64,000 nucleotides of DNA, from NCBI GenBank assembly GCA_011634665.1, contig WAEK01000010.1, forward strand, positions 802,001 through 866,000. Direction: 5' to 3'. Source of the DNA: Mortierella sp. BCC40632. Lineage: Eukaryota > Mortierellomycota > Mortierellomycetes > Mortierellales > Mortierellaceae. Under the pieces are notes generated by a model. That model was not told where the DNA came from. It ran no database searches and saw only the letters and a list, made by a program, of their open reading frames with translations. Of this stretch, positions 12,701 through 25,821 are shown piece by piece (the stretch's first letter is position 1; each line of letters begins with the position of its first letter). Made by a program: the position numbers and the translations under genes.

Positions 12701-15700
12701 CAGGAAGGTGCAGTTGAAGGATCGGATTGCGGCATTCGTAGATCTTACGGCTATTCGAGGTCCAGAACCGACGGAATGTCGGTGGATGTGCAATCTTGTG
12801 GTTTTTGATAACGAAATCTCGATCGTGGCATCGGATGTACGCAAAACCTCTGGTGACTCTGAGTGCAAGATCGGGATATCTGGTGGTGAGTCGATCCACA
12901 CACTCGAGCAGGTATAGGATATAGGTGATGTCGTCTAATGTCTTTGCCTTGCTCAGACAGTAACCGATCAGGATTCGTGCCATCTCCATTGCTGTTGGAT
13001 CGGTCTTGGCCTTGTGAAGAATGATTGCTACAGGATTGGACCCTGGAAAGTAGGTTCTCAAAGGAACCCAGATGTTGGTAGAGTTGGTGGGCTCTTCTTG
13101 GATTAGTTTCATCAAGAGCGTTTTGAATCGGCTGTGACTATCTCTATTCCACTCCTGGCAAATGCCCGATATCAAAGACATAGAATGATTGGCGGGGAGA
13201 GGGAAGTAGTTGACAAAAGAGCGAAGATACTCGAGCTTTTCGTTCGATACTGTGGAACACTCTTGCTCGCTATCGATATCCGTCCAATATAACATCTCAA
13301 GCTGCGCCGTAGCCTCTAGTAATGTAAACCGATCTGGAGCGAATGATCTGCCTCGAAACATCCGGATTATGTACCCATAGTCACTGAGAGTCAGATTGCC
13401 TCCATGGGAGCATATTCTCAGTTGGGGTACTTGTCTCACTTCGTCTACTTTCCAACAATAGAGTAGTTTGGGCTTCACTTGTGGTAACTGTGGAAGTCTC
13501 CAAAGTGAGAACCATAGTGAAAAGTGGTCCTCTTTCACCATTATAAGCTGAGACGATCCCTCATGGAAATAGCATTTTGAAACCATCCAACAATACTGTC
13601 GTGACTCGCTATCAGTAAATTGGATGTCCATTGTCAGTCTCTTCCAGTCTATCGCATCTTCATCCGGAATATCTATTGCATCGAAAACGAATGATCCCCC
13701 AGGATAGTACACCCTCGTGTTAAATTCAATCTCAGGAATCTCAGTGAGATTTGATGCACATTCAGGATTGCATTGAGGCTTGGCTTCAGCTTCAGAGAGT
13801 GTTGGGAAATCCTTCACACAGGAAACCTCAAAGTTTGATCCGCTGTAGTGTACCACCATTGTTGACTTAATGGTGTCGATGTCCAGCTTTTCTTCGATAT
13901 CAAAACCGTGTCTTGAGAGCTCCGAGTAGGCTAGAGGGAGGATTTCCTTCTTTGATCGAGCTATACCTCCTGGAAAAGCGACAAACCGGTCAGATGGTAG
14001 GTTGTTGAGATTAAAGTCAGGAGTGTTTTTGTTTCTCTCGAAGAATCCGTCCCAAGCTTCTGATGTTTTATGAAGTCTCTGGAAGAGAATCCCAGATACT
14101 GTCGAATACAAGAGCTGAGTCCCCTCCGTGGCAACTATCAAAGTCTTTCCGGTCGATGAAAGGAAGAGACCCGTGATAGCACTCGTTGTCTCAATGACGT
14201 TTTTTGGCTTCCCAATGACTAGATCCCAGATTGAGACCTGGTAAGGTGACATCTGCAAAACAAATGTGCTTTCTGCAGCCTCAAACGTAACCCCTGTTGT
14301 CCGTATCCAATACTTATTTCGGATTTCGCTTGGAAGCCGCTGAGTGGGGATGTGTAAGAGCATTTCCCATTGACCCGTGGTCTTGTAAATACCAATTTTC
14401 TGTAGATCGCAAACTACGAGTCTCTCGGATGCATCACTCCACTGAGATGTGGAGATATTGGTAAAAATAGCTTTCCCACTGAACAGCTGCAGCTTGGAGC
14501 AATGGATGTGACGATTCGAGATTCGAAGTGGTTCAGATGTTTGCGGGCCTTGAGGCTGTTGTCGATTGGTATCTCTAGAGAACTCAAAGACATGGATCAT
14601 CCCTGGACGCGAGTAGACTGTCCTGTGAATGACGATCTGAGATCCATTCCACGACAACTGCAGATCAAAGTCATCGAGAAATTTGAAGTCAATATTGAGA
14701 GGGATGTGCGCAGTAGAAACTGTATGGCGGTACGGATAAGTAACCCTGGAGTTAATTTCTTGTAGTCCTAGATCCCAGAGATCCAGGAATATGTTATCTC
14801 CGACATACGAGAGGGTTGCAGCATGGGACCATGAAGCCGATATCGCGACCTTCATAATTGTCGCCGGGGTCTGTATGTCATTCAAGTCATTGCTGAGGCT
14901 GTGTCGGATGTGGAATGCTCTTGCTGGCGAAGGAATCTGAGGAAGGATACAATCTAATAGCACGTCGTCAATTCAGGTTGTGTCTGATTGGAGACTTGTG
15001 GAAACGGCTTCCGGATGTAACCCTATAGAATCAAACAACATACCGAACGAATCACTGCTTGGTAGACTTTGGCTCAGCTCTACATAGCAGAGGTAGAGCG
15101 ATCCTGAGTATGAATCATCTTTGTAATATATCTCCAAGGCGAGACCCTTCGGTGTAACTTGATATCGTCTTAGTAATCTGACAAATGTGGTTTCTACTAT
15201 CAAGAAAGGCCATGGTGGGACATATTAGTTTGGGCAGAACACAGTCAGGCTACAAGAAAGTGACCACATAGATTCTCTTCGTTAAATTACACTCACCTGG
15301 ATTGACAAGAGGGCCTAGATCAATCCTCTACACCGAGAGTACAACCATGTTAAACTGCAGTAAGAGACACTGACTTTGGTTATTGACAAAATAGCTTTCC
15401 TATCTAATCTTACCGCCCCTTGGATGATCAAAAAGTCGATGCCCTTAGCTTCCTGATCGATCTGAAAGCATAGTACCAAATAGTGCGGCACTTCAGACTG
15501 TACTGGAGTATCTAGATCTTCAGAAAATAGCTGTTGTTGTGCAGCACCATGGTCCTTTAGTTTATTGTTTCGCATAAGATGATCAGTTCATTTGAGATCA
15601 ACCATGGCTTACTTCAATGCCCTCCTGCACAGGAATTGGAGGCGAATAGTAGCTAGCAATCCCATTTCAGAAAAAGGTAAGATTGGAGTGAGCGATGATT

Positions 15701-16355
15701 CAATGTGATTCTGCTCTAACTATGCACCATGCGACACTTACTTGCTTTGTCCTACAAAACGAGAATAGCCATATTTGCTATATACTTGACTATAGAAAAG
15801 CCGTAGAGGGCCATGACCTTGAGATACAAGTCAGTATCTCTGTGGTGGTCTCTGGAAATGAAAGTCAACTGTGGTACTGGGCTTAGTCTCTGGGATCACT
15901 CCACATCACATACCAGAGGCAGGGGTGTAGAGGTCTTTTAGCATCTGGGCCTCATATTCTTCAATGGTTGTAAATGGCAATGTCCTTGGCTTTTCACTGA
16001 TACATTGAGTTGATTGAGGGTTGCTACTCTCGACTGAGTCTCCTTGAGACTCTTTGGACTCGACTAATACAGTCTCTGTGATGCCACATTCTTGGATGGC
16101 CTCCAGTCGAGTTTCCATTGAAGTGCTGGACGTGTCCCCTTGGCCAACAGTGGCTGCCCCTCTCACATCCAAAACGGCTTCACTATTGGCTTTGAACTCA
16201 TCTTGGTTAGTTTGGTCGGCTGTCTCGCTGAGGCTGTCGCTTGTGATGGCCAATTGGCTGGCCTCCAGACTCTCGGTTGACTCTACTGTAACATGTTCGA
16301 TAGTGACTACAGTTTCCTCTGGCTTGGAGAGTGTCGAGAGAGGACTAACAGTCAT
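9768..16355 (-). CDS. Channel copy B: WD40-like / six-TM ion-transport (TRP-like) protein
   Basis: Full-length paralogue of copy A, with no lesion found. The start (MTVSPLS) is at 16355, exon 1 runs to 15914, the WD40-like exon is 14953-12427, the S1-S2 exon is 12332-11589 and the last exon is 10363-9768. S1 (FVYAIWMVRF) and S2 (SAIIFLSCVFLWLELLQW) are followed by an unusually long Asp/Glu-rich cytoplasmic linker of over 100 residues (11760-12120), then the S3-S5 exons, the pore loop, S6 (SSILMLNVLIGAL) and a TRP-box-like segment with VWLENRLRYVESAENM. The C-terminus is a heptad-rich coiled coil with a Lys/Arg-rich tail (GRPRKKRKGG), which could be a nuclear-localisation-like or lipid-binding patch. 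Coiled coils at channel C-termini usually drive tetramer assembly (family knowledge). Ion selectivity and gating stimulus cannot be read from the sequence. Confidence 0.85.
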
Positions 16356-17186
16356 TGCCCTTTTTGGAATGGGCCAAGAAGATGCGATGTAGGGGTTGAT
16401 GGAGAGAGAGAGGATGCAAGGCTGAAGAAAAAGAAGCAGTAACAATGGGCGTGGATTGAGTCATTTAATTTTGCATCATTTCTCGGCGAGCTTTCTTCGT
16501 CCTTGCATTTTGGTAAGCTCCGCCCTTGTCCTACCCTTCCAGTGGAGTCGACTGACTAAAAACCTTTCCAACTCATCATTGGATCCAATCAAATCTTTTC
16601 ATGCTCCACAAGCTATTTTTCAAGAATGAGCTACTCCGAGGAGATGGGACACGAGTCCTCCTCCTCGTCATCGTTCATAGGTCTTCACATTCCATCTATT
16701 CTCGTTTCCAACCCTTGGCAACCTCTAGAGTCTACACAGGATAGGCACAGAGATGACTCAAGGACTGACCATTTCTTTCAGGAACTGGGATTACAATGGA
16801 GGAAAAGAAAATGAAAAAGTATTTGTAGCCATCAGCAAAGGACCTTAGACTTGATTTAGCTTTTTCAGTTGCTGCCTCTGATCCAACTCTCTCTGCATTG
16901 GAAAATCTTGGACAGGAATGGAATTTGGCTAGCTCTTGAAGCATGACGCTCGAGTCCACTCAGTTTGAAGATGCGCAAGAGCCAAACCACCAATGAACGG
17001 TTTCAGATAGGATCCAGCGACACTTCTTTTCTGCCCGCGAATGCCCAAAACTCCCTTCCACTTCCATTCCTGTGAGGCACTGGCCAACCACAGTCCTGTC
17101 GCTGCAGTGTGTATCCCTAGTGCGATAGAATTGTCTACAGACTCCCTTCCTCTTTGCTCCTCATTTTCCTTTTTACGCGACTTCCC
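16356..17186. repeat. Copy of the A-B spacer, upstream of copy B
   Basis: No gene seen. The stretch is a diverged duplicate of 8936-9767. Together with the adjoining last-exon remnant (17187-17599) it repeats the whole arrangement of spacer followed by the C-terminal exon of the next gene, which marks the edge of an old tandem duplication. Confidence 0.6.
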
Positions 17187-17599
17187 TTATGCAAGCAACT
17201 TCAACAGCGTTTGAGACTCATCGACAGCTTTTCGGAGGTCGACCATGTCGGTTTGAGTTTTCTCAATTGTACTCTTCAGCTCAGCTGTCTCACTCTGTGA
17301 ATGTTTCGCCACACTATGCAACTCTACCACTTGGTCTTCTAGTTTGTGCTCGATGCCGCTTAGTTGTGATGAAAGTTGTAATCCCTCTTTGATCCTGTTG
17401 TTGACTTCAAGTGGCGACCCAGGTGCCTCCTTAGTAGGATATTTCCTATCGTCTTTGTTCCTGTCATTGTTCTCGAGTGGATCTTCAATGAGAATTTCCT
17501 CATCCTTCTTCTCGATCCGCCGCCAGTACTGCTTCACTTGGTACGACGTTGTCGTGTAGTAGATCATCTTGGGGCGCCAATCAAATGTATCACGGAAGC
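17187..17599 (-). pseudogene. Solo last exon of a lost channel copy
   Basis: This is an isolated C-terminal exon closely related to the last exon of copy B. It begins after an AAG acceptor with a residue pattern like GFRDTFDW and shares the acidic stretch LIEDPLENNDRN, then degenerates into a shorter coiled coil ending LLKLLA. No exon 12 or membrane exons follow upstream; copy C's stop codon lies about 200 nt further on. It is best read as the remnant of a gene between B and C that was deleted by unequal recombination. Confidence 0.8.
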
Positions 17600-17801
17600 C
17601 TTCGACATGTGAATAGAACAACAGCAATACAGGTCGTGTTAGAGAATCGAACGTCAGGATATGAGGAACTAGCGCTCGAGAGAGTTTTCTTTCATACCCG
17701 GTTTTACTCACTCACACCACAAGGAATACTCTACCAATCTTTACCTTTCTTCGTTTAGTACTAGCGTTTATCACTACATCAATCTAGCTTAGGAATAGTA
17801 A

Positions 17802-20800
17802 TTATTGTCTCTGAGCTATTGTCTCTGGATCTGAAACTCTCGTAGTGCATTGAGGATGACATGGAACCGCTTGGCTAGAACAAAAGCATCGGTTGTTGTT
17901 GAGACTTTGACCTTGCTGCATTTGCTGCAAGGTTGCAAGGATGGTCTGCGTGTCTTGCTTCAAATCCAACATCTTAGACTCGAGACTGGCGGCTTTATCT
18001 TGTGTCTTCTCAGTATCTACGCCTTGATCCGGAATATCTCTTTCCTGATTCTGGTCTATTCTCTGTGTCTGGTTGTCGCCCTCTTGTTCTCGATTCTCGT
18101 GCTCACGTTGCTTTTGATCGTCATCAAAGATAATCTCTTCGTCCTTCTTGGAGATCCTTCGCCAGTACTGCTTCACTTGGTAAGGACTTGCTGAGTAATA
18201 GATCGTCTGAGGGAACCAGTCGAAGGTCTCGCGGAATCCTTTTTTTTTTTTTTTTTTTTTTTTTTCCAAATTTCATTAGGATTGTTGAATGTTAGACCAC
18301 TCTTCTCGACTCTACTCTTCTCTCTCAGCCAACAAGACTCGAGATGTCAATGGGACTTGAATCACTTACCAGGGATATGATACGACATATTCTCAGCACT
18401 CTCGACATACCGGAGTCTGTTCTCGAGCCATACTTGACGCCAAGAGTCGTCAGCCTTGACAAAGGCACTGTTGATCAGGGCTGTCATAGAGCAATGTCGT
18501 CGTCAAAGCCTGTTAGTCAACTGCCTCAGAGCATACCCCACTTGAAAGTAATCAGGAACCACTAGACACAACAACATTGAGTTTGCTCCGCACACCCACA
18601 TTAACTTACCTATCAACACATTGAGCATCAGGATGGACGAGAATGTAAAGAAGACCGCCATCATCAACAGGAGTGGGCCGTTGTTGTACGATCCTCTGGC
18701 TTCTCCTTCGCCATCCACATACATATCACTGTTCAGAGGGTCATACCGGCCTCCCTATACTCAGGAACACGAGCCATGGTTAGAAGAGAGAGCAATGGTG
18801 GAACTCGATTTGATCCGCCAACAGCAAATAGAGAGTACTGTTACTCCAATCTATTAGACAGGATACTGGGATCCTACCATCATCAAGTACACAGTGCTGA
18901 GGGCCCCAAGAAAGTCTCTTGAGAACTTGGCGCCTGTTGGCTCCACTGAGTCATCCACAGCTCCATGGATGACATGGACAATGGCTATGGTGAAGAAGAG
19001 CGCACTAGCTGCGAGTACCAGAAAGAACACCTTGATCTCGCGGAGGATTCCAAACACTATGGTGATGTACTTGCACACGACATCGCTCACTCGGAGCTCG
19101 GCCAGCTATGCGAGTGGATTGAGGCAACAAGCTGTCAGTGGTATGTCCAAAGCACATCCATCATACCATTTGAATAATCCAACTATCTCTAGTTCACTCT
19201 ATTGTACTCTGATTCGCATACCAAGTGGAGGAACACAAACACAACACTGAAACTGAAATCCGCTGTCAGAGCACCCGACTTTCCATATCCAATGTTGATG
19301 ATCTGATGGATGCCTGTTGCGAGAGGATAGGAGTAAGTGACCAGATCCAGTATGTTGTAAGGAGATCTAAGAAAGTAGAATGGGTGTCGTTGAGATATGA
19401 GCAACCACAGGTCACAACATTCAGTTTTTCTTTGCTACTATCCACAAAGACTCCATTATCAGACTTGCCTGAAATACACAGACCGAGATCTCTGAACACT
19501 CAATGGCCTCTTTCTGGGAGCTTTCTGTTTCCTTTTTGCAACCATCAACCGAACTCTTGAGATCCACGGAATAGTCCTTGTATGAATTGAGAACCTCTTA
19601 TCATCATCATCCTCCTCCTCCTCCTCCTCCTCTTCATCTTCTTTCTCATTGGCTTCATGGCGGATGTAATGCCGACCTTCTCGCCATTGAAGAAACTCGA
19701 GCCAGAGGAACACACATGAGAGAACAATGATTGCCGAGAATACCCCTAAGAGTGGGCCTTTGTCTCTTTGATAGACCTGCATTATGGCACCACTCACAAT
19801 GAGGAGTGAGTAGACACACTGAGCTGCGAATCGAACCGCCCAGATCGCATACACAAATGAGTTCCTATTCACGAGTGAATCTCACCAATGTCAGGACAGA
19901 TGGATCTCTTTAACACCACGACTATATTCTCAACACATGGACAGACATCGGACACCAACACATACCATTTGTACTGGATCATGGCTTCAATGGCAGGATT
20001 ATCCAGGATATTGAGACTGTAGAAACGAGGTCGGATATACACATGGCTGAAAGGATTCATGTTGAACAGGATTGCGTGGTAGAGAGCCTGCTTCCAAGTA
20101 GTCTTTTGATGTGGATCGCCAAGCGGGAACTCATCACACGAAGAGTGGGTGTTTGGGACAAACGACCAGAGGAGATTGACGTGAGCGACAAACACATCCT
20201 CTGTGAAGTTCTGATTGAGTGGATCGGGTTCTTCATTGGAGCCGTGCAATTGGAGGATTGGATTCCGACACTCATAGATCTTGCGATAGTCAGTAGTCCA
20301 GAACCAATGGAGTGTCGGAGGGTATGCAATCTTGTGGTTTCTCACAATGAACCCTCGGTCTCGGCACCGGATGTAAGCGAAGCCTCTTGTTATGCGGAGT
20401 GCCAGATCTGGGTGTCTAGCCGTGAGTTCATCCATGCATTCGAGCAAGTACAAAATGTAGATGATATCGCTGTACTCTTTCGCCTTGTCGAGGCAGTACA
20501 TGATGAGAATCCGAGCAGTGTCCATTACTGTTGGTTTGGTCCTTGCCCTTTCAAGAATAATTCCGACAGGGTTTGACCTTCTCGAGTAGGCTCTCAAAGG
20601 GATCCACTTGTTTGGATTACTGCGGTTGTCATCCTGGAGTATTTTCTTAAAGATATACCCTATCCGGTCTTTGCCACCTCCCATCAAGTGCCTGCAGAGT
20701 GTCCAAACCAAGGAATCTGAGAGATCACTCGGAGAATTATAGTAATTGGGGAAAGAGCAAAGATATTTGATCACTGCATCAGATACCTCATCACTTCGAC

Positions 20801-23800
20801 TTTCTTGATCAGATGCAAGATGATACAGTTCCTCAAACTGTACTCTCCCATTTAGTGGTGTCCATGTTGTCCGCTGACAAAGCCGAACCTCTCTCTCATT
20901 GGAACTGAGGGTTGGATACCCTCCATGAGAGCAGGTACTCAGTCTGGCTTTTACTCCTATTTTAGGTATCAATTGGAGAAAGAGAAGCTCGACCTCCTCT
21001 TGCGACGATTGTGGAAGTTTCCAAGTCGAAAAGAAAACATAATTGGTACTATCTCTCACCACCACGATCTGAGAATCCTTCTTCAGGATGTAGCATCTGG
21101 ATGCTAGCCACCAATATTGTCGTGATTTGCCATCTGTAAATCGGATACACACTATCATCCTTTTCGGATTGAAGTATCCAGTTGCTTGAACCTCGATTAT
21201 TCCTCCAGGATAAGATACCTCTGCTCCATAGGTGACTTCAGGGACCTCCGAAAGATCCGAAGTACAGTGTGAGGTGCATTGAGACTCGAGGCTGGCATCT
21301 GTTGGTAAATCCTCTAAGAAAGATACTTCCAGGATTGAACCATTATAGTGAGCCACCACAGTTGACTCGACATTGGCTCCCTCCCATTCTTTTTTTGGCT
21401 TGATGTCGCGTATTGTGAATTCTGAATAAAACCGTGGCATGACACGTCGCCCAGTTTGAGATAAACCTTTCATGTCTGTGACAAACCAGTTGGATGACAG
21501 CTTCCCATGAGTCTTGCCAAAGATATTGCTGTCCCCCTCGAGAAATCCTCGCCACTTCTCAGGTCCTCTATACGACTGCAGGAGAGTTCCAGTTTCTGTC
21601 GAATACAAGAATAGAGTATCATATGTGACAATAGCCAAAGTCTCTCCGGATGATGAGAGGAAAAGGTCTTCGACACTGCTTGATATATCAATGTGAAGGC
21701 CCGGGGTCCCAGAAGCTAGATCCCAGATTGAGACTTGGTAGTCCGAAATCCTCAATGCAAGGATCCCTCCTACTGCTGAGAATCTGGTCAATGGAAATAT
21801 TGAAGATGAGCCGTAATGTGGCAGAGGGATGTGATAGAGCATCTCCCATTGATCTGTGGTCTTGTACACACTGAACCCTTGTTGATCACGAGCGACAAGT
21901 CTTTCAGAATCGTCATCCCATTTCTCAATAGCAATATTGGTGAACATAGCCTCCCCATCGAGCAAGAGTAGTTCAGGGCATTGCCTGAGACGATCTGAAA
22001 TTTGGAGATGTTGAGACACTTGTTGACCCGGATGTTGTTGTTGACAGATATTTTTAAAGTGCTCGTATACGAGTATCCCCCGTAAAGGTGACTTTTTTGT
22101 CCTATAAACGACAATTTGAGAGCTATTCCACGACAGTGATAGATGAATACCATTAATATGCTCAGAGGTAATGTCGATCATAGTGTATGCGCTGGCTTTC
22201 GTAAAAGAAGATGGATAGGTGACTCTGGAGATGGTTTCCGATAGTTTTAGCTCCCAGAGATCTAGGAACACCTTATCTTCAATACACGAGAGTGTGGCAG
22301 CATGAGATCCTGATGCTGAGATTGCAACTCTATCAATTTTTGCTGGTTTTTGTGGATGATTTGAATCCCCACCGATGCTGTGCTGGATGTTGAATGCTCT
22401 TCTTGGCGACGGGATTCGTGGGAGGATACAGTCTATCATCGTAATGGTGCAACTCGAGTATGCTCAGAGATTTGCACAGACCTTTTTTTTTTTTCATAAA
22501 CAAGCTTACATACCGTACGAGTTTACGTTTGGCGGATCCCTACTCAACTCTGCATAACAGACAAGTAGAGATCCGATATTTGATTCATCCTTTTGGCGTA
22601 CTCGGATATCGAACTGCTGCTCAGATTGACATCGCAGCAGTACCCTAGTAAATAGGATTCCTCCTACCAAAAACGCGAATTCGTATGAAAGGGCAGTAAG
22701 AAGCAGAGCCCAGACAGGCTACGGCTGAGTGCAATGGGTATCATTTCAAATGGTCCACTTTACTCACCTGTTTCTTGAAGACAGCCTAGTTCTATCTTCT
22801 ACTCCGAGAACACAGTCAAGTTAATAAACAGAAAGAACGCAACAGCACCCACAACCAAACTATCTTCTCATGGACACCTTACCATCTCGTTGAAGCACAG
22901 GTGGTCAATACCCTCAGCCTCTTTGTCGAGCATGAAGCATAGTACCAAATAGTAAGGCTTTCCTCTGTGTAACCAGGCCTCCCCATCCTTGATCCGAAGC
23001 TATCGATGAACAGTTACCTGAACCTTTAGTTTCACGTGGAAAGTAGAATGGGGATACGCAGCTCATATTTGAGGTCATCTTTTTATGTACCCGAGATCTT
23101 TTCGGCCCAAGTCGTATAGGTTCTGAATAACTCCTACACCATGTTTGGATGGTTAAAGTTATGAAAAGTGCGAGTAGTAAACCAATACAGATCAGACTCA
23201 CTTCATCAATGGAGTGACAACTCACCCGATTGATCCTTCATAAAAAGGCAGTCCATTGCTAGGTGAATAGAACAGTCGTTTCACGTCGCCGTCTTGAGAT
23301 GTCGGTCAGTACTTCCGTCTTGGTTCTTGGAGAATGAGAACCGAACATGGGAGAGAAAACGTCATAATACATACCAGAGGTGCCATTCTCAAGATCCCTC
23401 TTCATTTGGGTCTCGTATTCCTCAATGGATGTGAATGGTGCTGTCCTAAAGCTTTCATCGATGCATTGTCCTGGTTGTGGGTTGCTACCTGATATCGAAT
23501 TGCTGGGAGGCTCGATGTCTTCGTTCACCAAGTCTTCTGTGCTGCTTTCATTTTTGATGCCAAGTAGGGTGGACGTGGAAGAGTTGGAAGGGGGCTTGTG
23601 TTGAGTGTCCGTGTTGGAAGTGTTACCTACACTGACAGTGGTTGACTCATGGACATCCAGACTCTCAACTTCTATATCTCTACTTTCGCCAACTTGTCTG
23701 ACAGCTTCACCGCTCGTCTTATCTCTACTTTGGCCGACTAGACTGGTTGGCTGGCTGGGGTAGTCGCCTGTTTTGTGTACCAGTTGGGTACTGCTGTCAC

Positions 23801-23894
23801 TGGCCTCCAGAATCTCAGCCGACTCTTGCGGGTGTTCAACAGTAACCACAGTTGCTTCTCGTTTGAGAAGTGCAGAGAGAGGAATCGAAGTCAT
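17802..23894 (-). CDS. Channel copy C: WD40-like / six-TM ion-transport (TRP-like) protein
   Basis: Full-length paralogue without an obvious lesion. The start (MTSIPLS) is at 23894, exon 1 runs to 23375, the WD40-like exon is 22432-19966 and the last exon is 18238-17802. Membrane exons encode S1 (SFVYAIWAVRFAAQC), S2, an acidic linker (DEEEEEEEEDDDDK), S3 (SPYNILDLVTYSYPLATG), S4-S5, a pore loop (FLGALSTVYLMM), S6 and a coiled coil. The last intron ends in a run of 26 A residues directly before the AG acceptor, an odd 3' splice site. Compared with short copy D, a TGA has become CGA at the C-terminus, so C reads about 30 residues further. The 3' third is nearly identical to copy D, introns included. 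Confidence 0.82.
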
Positions 23895-24635
23895 GATGCT
23901 TCTTAATGACGGTCAAGAAGAAGTAATGTTGGGATGAAGAAGCAAATGTGAGGATGGAGGAAGAGCCCTTGGTCCATTCTCACTAGCCTTTACTTTGGGC
24001 TCTGAAACATTGAACTTCGCCATGCCTTTTGCCTTCGCCCTTGTGCCACCCTACTCCCTACCTTGCCTCTCTCCACTCCTGCCCGATCACAAATCGACCA
24101 CCAAAATGTCCTCTTCCACCAGAGAGCAGTGATCACGTCGGCTACTCTTGACCCAGGGAAAGCAATCGGTTCAGCCCATTGCTCCCAGGTTCATTCTCAA
24201 GAAGGAAGCAAGGAATCAACAATCATCAACCAGCCTATGTCCTCCCAATTCGCTTCTCATTGTGTGCACATGCTCCTGCACCTCTGCTAGACAACAATTC
24301 TCTGCTCATTGGCCATAGACTCTGATTCAACATCCCCATGGACCTCAAACAGACAAAAGGAGAGCCAATAGTTCAGGCAGGAGGATCCAACCATTTTAGG
24401 ACTCGATGAAGAACAAATGAATGACCAAGAGATCGTTCGACTCTACACAGCATCTCAGGCCTAATTCTAGAAGTTCGAGAGTCTTCCTCGGAGACTCTCA
24501 GCGGCCTGATGGCACAAGATGCGAGTACCCAACACTTGAAAGAGCTCACTCTCTTGATTCTTACATACCCACATCACAAAGTCCATTCAATCAGCCTTTG
24601 CTATTCTTCATTCAATGCTGAAATTTACCTCTACA
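23895..24635. other. Spacer between copies C and D
   Basis: No gene is supported. It holds the presumed promoter of copy C on the minus strand (right after 23894) and the 3' flank of copy D. Short open frames here lack any recognisable domain. Confidence 0.5.
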
Positions 24636-25650
24636 TCAATCTAGCTCAGGAATGGTAATGATTTGAGGCTCTCGTAGTGCATTGAAGATGACATGGAACC
24701 GCTTGGCTAGCACAAAGGCATCAGTTGTTGTTGAGACTTTGACCTTGCTGCATTTGCTGCAAGGCTGCAAGGATGGTCTGCGTGTCTTGCTTCAAATCCA
24801 ACATCTTAGACTCGAGTCTGGCAGTTTCATCTTGTGTCTTCTCAGCATCAACGCCTTGATCCGGAATATCTCTCTCCTGATTCTGGTCTATTCTCTGTGT
24901 CTGGTTGTCGCCCTCTTGTTCTCGACTCTCGTGCTCACGTTGCTTTTGATCGTCATCAAAGATAATCTCTTCGTCCTTCTTGGAGATCCTTCGCCAGTAC
25001 TGCTTCACTTGGTAAGGACTTGCTGAGTAATAGATCGTCTGAGGGAACCAGTCGAAGGTCTCGCGGAATCTTTTTTTTTTTTTTTTCCAAATTTCATTAG
25101 GATTGTTGAATGTTAGACCACTCTTCTCGACTCTACTCTTCTCTCTCAGCCAACAAGACTCGAGATGTCAATGGGACTTGAATCACTTACCAGGGATATG
25201 ATACGACATATTCTCAGCACTCTCGACATACCGGAGTCTGTTCTCGAGCCATACTTGACGCCAAGAGTCGTCAGCCTTGACAAAGGCACTGTTGATCAGG
25301 GCTGTCATAGAGCAATGTCGTCGTCAAAGCCTGTTAGTCAACTGCCTCAGAGCATACCCCACTTGAAAGTAATCAGGAACCACTAGACACAACAACATTG
25401 AGTTTGCTCCGCACACCCACATTAACTTACCTATCAACACATTGAGCATCAGGATGGACGAGAATGTAAAGAAGACCGCCATCATCAACAGGAGTGGGCC
25501 GTTGTTGTACGATCCTCTGGCCTCTCCTTCGCCATCCACATACATATCACTGTTCAGAGGGTCATACCGGCCTCCCTATACTCAGGAACACGAGCCATGG
25601 TTAGAAGAGAGAGCAATGGTGGAACTCGATTTGATCCGCCAACAGAGAAT
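24636..25650. repeat. About 1-kb tract nearly identical to 17775-18825
   Basis: The pore-to-C-terminus part of copies C and D matches almost base for base across exons and introns, with differences mainly in poly-T length. Similarity drops sharply at about 25650/18825 and near 24636/17775. Sharp edges with intron conservation point to very recent duplication or gene conversion of the pore and coiled-coil module. Confidence 0.85.
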
Positions 25651-25821
25651 AGAGAGTATTGTCATTTCAATCTATTTGACAGGATACTGGAGTCTTACCA
25701 TCATCAGGTACACAGTACTGACATCTCCAAGGAAGTTATCCATGGACCTGGCACCGGCTGGTCCCTCTGAGTCATCCACACTACCGGTCTCGAGATTGTT
25801 GAGAGGGGGGTTCAAAGCCAT
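24721..25821 (-). pseudogene. Short channel copy D (pore, S6 and C-terminus only)
   Basis: A mini version of the channel. It opens with its own ATG at 25821 (MALNPPLNN), runs for 41 codons into the pore-loop end STVYLMM (exon end 25699), then has the GGRYDPLN/S6 exon (to about 25432), the TRP-box-like exon and the coiled-coil exon. N-terminus, WD40-like region and S1-S4 are absent. Short copy F has the same gene plan and a similar upstream flank, so this form is older than one duplication. At the last acceptor a run of 16 A is followed by a single G, then ATTCCG, one base fewer than in copy C. Normal splicing would therefore shift the frame and stop soon after. It may be a pseudogene, encode a truncated protein, or reflect a homopolymer sequencing error. 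Confidence 0.6.

Noticed and set aside
17802..18269. Lys-rich start (EKKKKKKKK) as the beginning of a separate C-terminal gene
   Set aside because: The Lys run is the poly-A tract of the last intron; the true exon starts at 18238 and is joined to exon 12.
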